DNA from: Carex sylvatica
Lineage: Eukaryota; Streptophyta; Magnoliopsida; Poales; Cyperaceae
Direction of reading: 5' to 3'
Assembly (NCBI GenBank): GCA_964058845.1
Contig: CAXKVR010000941.1
Location: 62,001 to 126,000, forward strand
DNA: 64,000 nucleotides
Shown: positions 57,732-64,000 of the stretch, one piece after another
Layout of the letters: every line of letters begins with the position of its first letter
Numbering within the stretch: the stretch's first letter is position 1
Notes under the pieces: generated by a model
The model's database searches: none
The model's input: only the letters and a program-made list of their open reading frames with translations
What the model was told of the DNA's origin: nothing
Made by a program: the position numbers and the translations under genes

Positions 57732-58625
57732 ATGCTCGGCACGCTCCCTCCTTCCTACCTCAAGTGGCTCTCTAATCCTGATATCTCCGACCCCGACATC
57801 TGTTTCTCTGTCTCGATGTGGTCTGACGTCGCCAAACAAGTCTTGCAAGATCCGGTTTACCAAGACCGAATCGAGTGGGAACCCACTTGGAAGATTTTCA
57901 CTGGCAAAGGGAGAGGTAACTTCTATGAAAGCAAATCTTTTGATTGGAAAAAGGCGTATAATGACATTGGAGAGAAGTACGGATGGGATATGGATGATAC
58001 GGAGGGATGGTCGAAGGTTAAACGTGAGCTTATAGGGACTTCTTTTTCTACGAAGATACCGAGAAGGAAGGATAGGAAAGAGAGGCCTGTGAAAAGTGAA
58101 GTTATTGAGAAGAAGAAGAAGAAGAGGCCTGTGTTGGTGGCAGGAAAGAGAGGAGAGAGGATAGAGAGAATGCGAATGAAGAGAGAGAAATTGCCTGGAA
58201 GGATTGAGGTGAAAGAGGTGGTGAACAAGAGTGAAGATTCGGGTTATTTAGATGATCAAAATGAGGTCAAAAATGACGAAAATTCTGGGTTATTGGTGGA
58301 AAAAAATAAGGAAAAGAGAATAGAGCGGATGCGATTAAGAAGAGAGGAGAAAGCACATATGGTGAGAACTAATGAAGTAGAAGAAGAAGAGATTTTGGAG
58401 GAAAAGGAAGTGGAATTGCCGAGAATTAGAATTAAGAAAGAGGGAGTTAAGAGGGTAAAGAGAAATATGAGGAAAAGAAGGAGACAGCTTGGCACGAGAT
58501 TGGGAAGAAATGATGAGGTGATTAATTTGTTAGAGATAAAGGAAAATTCAGAAAATGGCCAAGTTTTCAATCCCTTTCCCGGAAGAGATGCACTTTTGGA
58601 GAAGATAAAGAACAGGCAAGAGTAA
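57732..58625 (+). CDS. Lys/Glu-rich protein with DUF3820-like N-terminus, 297 aa, possibly 5'-broken
   Basis: Intronless frame from ATG 57732. It begins MLGTLPPSYLKWLSNPDISD, then DVAKQVLQDPVYQDRIEWEP. The GTLPPSYLKWL motif, and in another frame directly upstream IKIGRYKG, together match the DUF3820-type pattern (fGKYKGk.L..lP..YL.Wl). The rest is very basic and charged, with a repeated ERIERMR[M/L][K/R]RE motif (about residues 143-150 and 195-202), KRNMRKRRRQLGTRLGRND, and a conserved-looking end NPFPGRDALLEKIKNRQE. In the third frame upstream (57590-57700) there is a transit-peptide-like run (PHCRPCPILAASSFAKSAHP). So the native protein was probably longer and plastid-targeted, and one or two single-base changes just before the ATG break it. 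Function unknown. Translation from Met57732 remains possible. Confidence 0.7.
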   Translation: MLGTLPPSYLKWLSNPDISDPDICFSVSMWSDVAKQVLQDPVYQDRIEWEPTWKIFTGKGRGNFYESKSFDWKKAYNDIGEKYGWDMDDTEGWSKVKRELIGTSFSTKIPRRKDRKERPVKSEVIEKKKKKRPVLVAGKRGERIERMRMKREKLPGRIEVKEVVNKSEDSGYLDDQNEVKNDENSGLLVEKNKEKRIERMRLRREEKAHMVRTNEVEEEEILEEKEVELPRIRIKKEGVKRVKRNMRKRRRQLGTRLGRNDEVINLLEIKENSENGQVFNPFPGRDALLEKIKNRQE

Positions 58626-59809
58626 TTCAGTGTGGTATCATTTTCCTTTTTGTGACATTGCATTTCCTTGTAAAAGATGTATGCAAGCATGTTGATATTT
58701 AATCCCCATGGATAAACACACTACCATTTCATATCAAATGTTAATGTCTTAGTTTTAGATAACACTTCTCTAGTTTGTTGTTTTCGTTGTGCCCCGTAAC
58801 ATTTGATGCAAAAAAAGACCTTTTCTTCTTTGTGCAATCAGTACTTCTCTATTGATTACTATTTGTAAGAAACAAGTATAAAAGGACACATTGATTCGCA
58901 TTGATCATTCGGATGCAATTTGTTGCATGTAACATATTCTTATTCCAGACCATGAGGAGCTGCAAAATCAATTTGATTTTCTAATTTTAAGAACATGCAT
59001 ATTTATGTTAGGAGAAAACTATCATAATTCATAACACCATATTTTACCAGTTTCAGTCTTCTAACCTAGGTCTAGCTACAGAAAGTTCAGAATCTTTAAT
59101 CATGAAAAAGGAGAAGAAATCTCCTTTTAAGTGGTGAGATAACAAAGCTCATTGCTAACACCATCACTTGCACAGACCCATAACAAGCTGCTTATTTCCT
59201 CAAAAAAGAAAAAACAACAAGCAGCTTATTGGGGAGTCTGTATCATCTGCATTACCTCAATTCTCGGGTTTGGAATCTCAACCGTCCGATCAAAATTCAG
59301 GCCAGTCCGACCCATACCTTTAATGAACGAGGCCTTTTAATATTCGTGCCAATACGGATTGGACGTCCGGATTCATTCTGCAGAAAGCCAGAAACTCAAA
59401 ATTTGAGTTACTACAAAGGATTTAAATTCGCTTATTGGGTTGGTTCAATTCTCCAAAGGAGGAGACAGTCAAAAATTACATGGTCAATACTGTTTTAGGT
59501 CATATAGACTCAGGTCCACAGGAGGTGCAAAACTAGCATAGCCGCCACAAATATTCCACATGAAAATCTTAGAAAGTAGAGTGAGGAAAGGATTCGTCTC
59601 TTCAAACTGGATATTCTGAGGAAGCTTCCCTGAGCAGTAATCCAATAGGTTACCTAAATTTTAGTGGCATTGAACTTTTGCATGTTGGGTTCATGGAGCA
59701 TCATGGACCATGGTCTCCTAATAGAGGAATAGGATCGAACATTAAAAGGTTTGTGTGAATAAAGTGTTCTCTCTTTTTAGAGGAAACTAAACAACTTCCA
59801 ATTGGATTG
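58626..59809. other. 3' flank and intergenic DNA
   Basis: No further gene seen. 58626-58720 is probably 3' UTR of the DUF3820-like gene. Confidence 0.5.
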
Positions 59810-59810
59810 T

Positions 59811-60056
59811 TAGTTTTTTTTTTTCTAATATAGACATATACATAATTTTCTTCCACTGAAACATAAAGTATAACCTGTGGATGTTTACCCGTGTTAATCC
59901 AATGTACAACATTGTTTGAAACTTATATATTATTTCTTTCTTATTAAAGGTCCCGGTACATTTCACTATTTTTTTAGATGTTTTTTTCAAGAATCGAACT
60001 TGTGTCTTTTTTCTTAGAAAGACAAGGTTCATGCCACTACACCATGCTTACATTAA
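59811..60056 (-). mobile_element. Probable tRNA-derived SINE
   Basis: On the minus strand the head has a pol III box A (TGGTGTAGTGG) and, about 40 bp on, a box B-like AGTTCGATTCT; ~180 bp of non-tRNA sequence follow, ending in a run of 12 A (T-run at 59814-59825). No acceptor-stem pairing, so not a functional tRNA. No clear target duplication, so ends are approximate. Confidence 0.55.
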
Positions 60057-61648
60057 ACTAAAGTTTGATTCATGGAGTATAGATAATTATTAGCGAAATC
60101 ATCTTACGGCTATGTTTTCAGCGGTTACCAAGCTGTCACTACTGTTAAAAATTTAAGAGATCTATATTTATTAAATTAAACTAAAATTAGAATAGAAATG
60201 ACTGAAATTAATTTTAAGTTAATTTTAAACCACTGCACTCATTCGATTAATTTTGATTGTTTTAGTGTTAAGAAATTGATAAACAAATTCTCATATATTC
60301 CACAAATTAATTGTTAAGAACTTAAGATAGATGAGAGAATACAAATTAATATGTCAATATGGCGTTTTTAAAACAATTTCATTAAAAATATCTTTCTTTA
60401 TAAAATTACCTTACATCCTGAAATTGCAAATGAAAATTTTCATCTAAAATTTGGAATTGAAATGATATTACATATGTAGATGCACTAAGATCACATCTTT
60501 TCCGTACATTTTTTTGGGTAAAGATTTTCCGTACAATTTAGTGAAGCAACTTTAACAGTAAATTAGCACATGCAAAAGACAATTCTTAGTGGGAAGAGAT
60601 ATTGGATAAGATTTTAACAACTATTTCTGTGATATTTCCAAAAAAAACTTTGTGCAGAATCCAAAATAAAATATGGTCCGAGGAATCACACGTGACAAAT
60701 TTCAAGTGGAGGATACAAGTAATCGTGAGTAGTCTGGTTGTATGCGGGGTGCTGCGGCAATTAGTGTAATGAATCAATTTTACAATGATTCATTCACTTG
60801 TATTCGATTCGAATCTCGCTTGTGCTCTACTTATTTATTGGAATTTTTACTAATTCAAGCTCGATTCAAACTAATTCACTATGTATTTATGTATTTTATT
60901 AGAATATTTGATTATTAATATAACATGAGATATTCACTTTTTTAGATGTAAATGTGATTATTTTCTTTCAAATTTTATTATACAATCAACGATATGAAAA
61001 GAATAACTATTAATTATTATACACTTTAAATTTTGAGATAAAAAACAGTAAATGCAAAAAGGTCTAATAATTGAGTTTGTTTGATTCAAACTCGATTTGT
61101 GTTGGAATTAGTTTGAGCTCCAACTCGATTGATTTTAAACTTGAACTTGATTAGATTCGAATTATAATCCAATTAAGTTACGAGTTAATTTTTCTCAAAA
61201 TGTTGTGAGTTAAGATCAGCTTGTTTGAATTCAACTCGTTGTAATCTATCATTTTGCAACTAAAAATGATAAATAAATATAAGTACACTGTAATATCTAC
61301 AAAATTATTTATTTATAGTGTCGTTGTGTAAGTAATATGTACACTATAATATCTATAAAATTGTGAGAATTAATATTCGGTCTAGCACTAAAGAAAATGT
61401 TCTATGCGTAAAAGATCACAGATTGAAAATATGGATAATTTTTTTTTATAAATATTAAATATTTAGATGTGTTGACCTTTAATCTTTATTCAAAAAAATA
61501 TCTATAAAATTGTTTCTTTATAGTACCATTTTGCAAGTAATATGTGCAGTCATAATTTTTATGGCCCTTTATATAAAATTTAAAAAATTATATTTTGATT
61601 AAAGGACCTGATAATCAATGGAATAGTTCTGAAACTTAGAATTAGTAT
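60057..61648. other. AT-rich intergenic DNA with TTCGATTCGAA-type repeat
   Basis: 60780-61260 holds TATTCGATTCGAATCTCG, CAAACTCGATTTG and AACTCGATTGATTTTAAACT strings related to 42055-42500. ATAATATCTA(C/T)AAAATT recurs three times at 61290-61510. No gene. Confidence 0.5.
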
Positions 61649-62107
61649 CAGAGTAAGGGGCCATTTTTATTAATACCCTAAAAAAAAATATAATTTTAAA
61701 AATGCCTCTGCATTAGATTTTTTGTCAAAATTGCCCCGACCGTCAGGCCCACGGGTGGCCCAATTCCCTAGCAAACTGCTCGGGACAGGGGCGCCCCACT
61801 AGGGACCAAACCGCCCCTGGTCCGGGCGGTCCTCTTTTTTTTTTTTTTTAGAGAGAGAGATGTTAATATTTTTTATTTAAATAATTTTGTGAATAATTTT
61901 TTTTCTTGTTTAGAGTGTATATCAAAAAATAAGACATTTGATATATTTATGAAGTGATGTCGTAACTCTTTACAACTTTGATTTATTTGATTTGTCAGTT
62001 GGATATCATAAGTCTAAAGATAACACTAATTAAGGACTTGATATTAATTCTTAATAATTTATTTTATTCAAATATACACTAGAAAATATAGTTAGATTGT
62101 CTCAATG

Positions 62108-62240
62108 ATATATACATATACATATATATACATATACATATATATACATATACATATATATACATATATATACATATATATACATGTATTGTATTATATA
62201 TACATATACATATATTATACATATGTATAATATATACATA
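62108..62240. repeat. (TATACA)n-type microsatellite
   Basis: Alternating ATATACATATACAT runs inside the Mutator-like element. Confidence 0.9.
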
Positions 62241-62243
62241 GCC

Positions 62244-62325
62244 CATGCGGCGGCATTTGCAACGCATACGGCGCATGGTGCAGCGCATGAGGTGGCATTT
62301 GTGGCGATATTTGCGGTGGCATTTG
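62244..62325. repeat. GGCATTTG minisatellite
   Basis: Four imperfect units of about 20 bp around GCGGCATTTG, GTGGCATTTG and GATATTTGCG, plus GCGCATGG/GCGCATGA. Confidence 0.65.
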
Positions 62326-63198
62326 GATTTTTCTATAGTTAGTTATGAATTTTCAAAGTTCAGCTTTCGAAGAAACTTTAAATATCGATAATTTTGGCTA
62401 GGAAAGTCGGATTTGCGCGTATGACCACTTTTCGGAAAGGGGGGGACAAGATGGATCTGAATATCACCCGGGGCTCACCCTCGGATATTTGAAGCATCAT
62501 AATTTCAAAAAAAAAGGTCATTTAGTGCCTCAAAAATCAAGTTTAAGTTTTCATTCGACGGTAGGCATATAACGATCGGTATTTTATTTATTCAAAAGCC
62601 TAAGAGACTATTCAAGAATTATCCATATAATTATTGTAAAATGCATTTACTATTTATTGTATTTGTTTGCCTATCTCCGAGCAAATGATATATGTTGACA
62701 ATAATCAAATAATTCAATTATTCTCTAAAAAAAAAAATAGACATCATTGAGGCAATCTAACTATATTTTTTGGTGTATATTTGAATAAAATAAATTATTA
62801 AGAATTAATGTCAAGTCCTTAATTAGTGTTATCTTTAGACTTGTGATATCCAACTGACAAATCAAATCAATTAAAGTTATAAAGAGTTACGACATCACTT
62901 CATAAATATATCAAATGTCTTATTGTTTGATATACACTCTAAAGAAGAATATTCACAAAATTATTTAAATAAAAAATATTAACATCTCTCTCTTAAAAAA
63001 AAGAAAAAGAGGGCCACCCGGACTAGGGGCAGTCTAGTCCCTAGTGGGGCGCCTCTGTCCCGGACGGTCTGCTAGGGAATTGGGCCACCCGTGAGTCTGG
63101 CGGTCGGGGTAATTTTAACAAAAAATCTAATGCAGAGGCATTTTTTAAATTATATGTATATTTTTTTAGAGTATTAATAAAAATGGCCACAGAGTAAG

Positions 63199-64000
63199 CA
63201 TGTCGTCTATGAAATAGAAAATTGGACAACTTAGAATCGACCAACTTGCATTGAAAATTCAGATTTTTTTTTCTAATTTTTTTTTTTTTGCTTCGGTGCT
63301 AAAAATTGTAAAAAAAAAAAAAAAAAGTTTGCAAGAAGATAGATTTTATTTATATAATACATTAGTTTAACGTAATGCAAGCATAAAAAAGATCCTGTTG
63401 AAATTAATTGCAAATTTTAAAGACAAATATAAACTATTCTGCATATATAGTTAATAAAAGATTTAATATAGACCTTACATTACACTTGATACACTTCTAT
63501 TGAAAATTACATCACAAATAAAATAATCCAGAGCACATATTTTATAGGCAGTAACAATATCACACTCACTAACAGTCACTATGTTACATTCGTAAAGATA
63601 AAATAGGAAAAATTATGAAGTATCAAAAGCTAAAGATAGGTGAATTTTTTTTATATTCATTATTCATTAAAGTAATTTATTTGTGCAAATTTAAATATGT
63701 TTTATGATAAATTTATGTAAGTTTTTTTTTGTTAAATCCTGCATGAATGTAATATCTGTTCACAAGTAATTTATGCAAAAATTTGCCAGTAATTGAAGAA
63801 AAATTGAATAATAATTATCATACATATATTAAAACTAGACAAACCTATAAAAAAGATATAATGCATTTCACTTTAATTTTTAAAAACAATATATATATTT
63901 AAATAAATCATGTATAATTAATACTAGCTAATTCTTTAACTTCAACAAGAAGAAAAAATTATCTTATAATTTGCTTCAATCATCGACAATATGTCCGGGT
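63199..64000. other. No supportable gene
   Basis: AT-rich DNA with homopolymer runs at 63268-63330. Confidence 0.5.

Larger units (their letters stand above)
61658..63189. mobile_element. Non-autonomous Mutator-like element with ~440-bp inverted ends
   Basis: Ends GGGCCATTTTTATTAATACC and (inverted) TGGCCATTTTTATTAATACT. Inverted similarity extends about 440 bp on each side (61658-62100, 62745-63189) and includes a GC-rich block (GGCGCCCCACTAGGGAC against GTCCCTAGTGGGGCGCC up to mismatches). A perfect 9-bp duplication CAGAGTAAG lies at 61649-61657 and 63190-63198. The ~640-bp interior has TA/CA microsatellite, a GGCATTTG minisatellite and no transposase. Long inverted ends plus 9 bp define a TIR-MULE. 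Confidence 0.92.

Noticed and set aside
58256..58690. 144-codon minus-strand frame rich in Phe, Leu, Ser and Ile
   Set aside because: Antisense of the Lys/Glu-rich plus-strand gene, which gives just this composition.
59985..60056. tRNA gene on the minus strand
   Set aside because: Box A and box B are present but no acceptor stem or anticodon arm can be paired; called a SINE head instead.
62079..62288. Met/Tyr/Ile-rich minus-strand frame
   Set aside because: Translation of TATACA microsatellite and minisatellite DNA.

Overview
This is plant nuclear DNA, about two-thirds A+T, most likely from a eudicot. Genes are split by GT-AG introns. There are Copia retrotransposons primed by an initiator-Met-tRNA-type site, L1 LINEs, CACTA, Mutator-like, Tourist and hAT elements, and fragments of plant-specific families (caleosin, PPR, LNK-like, TTL). 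No CRISPR array, bacterial operon or organellar gene is visible. Genes are sparse and transposon debris fills most of the window.

Likely intact genes: a six-exon caleosin/peroxygenase (267-1752, minus) with a seed/ABA-type promoter; a five-exon LNK-like clock-family gene (40401-43411, minus); a two-exon secreted cysteine-rich, defensin-like peptide gene (54198-54572, minus), which is easy to miss because each exon is short; and a basic protein with a DUF3820-like N-terminus (57732-58625, plus) whose upstream coding appears broken.

Region by region: 2.0-3.6 kb is AT-rich repeats and an RTE LINE tail. From 3.8 to 16.9 kb lies one minus-strand L1 element split by a 7.06-kb CACTA transposon (6720-13775). 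That CACTA carries fragments of three unrelated host genes (an RPB1 exon, a TTL-type TPR exon, a possible SMN-like fragment) and two younger MITEs. A PPR relic at 17.1 and 19.8 kb is interrupted by a 2.4-kb foldback element made of three tandem long palindromes. 21.1-22.9 kb holds exon-like remnants of an unidentified gene. 25.8-30.66 kb is a young Copia element (LTRs differ at one site) with one 1359-codon frame but a lost protease aspartate and almost no gag. 33.4-35.9 kb is a five-copy array of an 83-bp exon-like unit. 36.55-40.02 kb is a decayed, internally deleted Copia element. 45-49 kb holds paired copies of two GC-poor-context dispersed repeats. 49.15-53.90 kb is a second CACTA element, containing a 5'-truncated L1 with a 23-bp target duplication and an hAT-like MITE. 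55-57.5 kb is a cluster of MITEs. 59.8-60.06 kb is a probable tRNA-derived SINE. 61.66-63.19 kb is a non-autonomous Mutator-like element with about 440-bp terminal inverted repeats and a 9-bp target duplication.

The host genes do not form a pathway. The elements form a readable nesting history: L1, then CACTA, then MITEs; CACTA, then L1 and hAT MITE; PPR gene, then foldback element. All calls come from reading the sequence; no database search was run.
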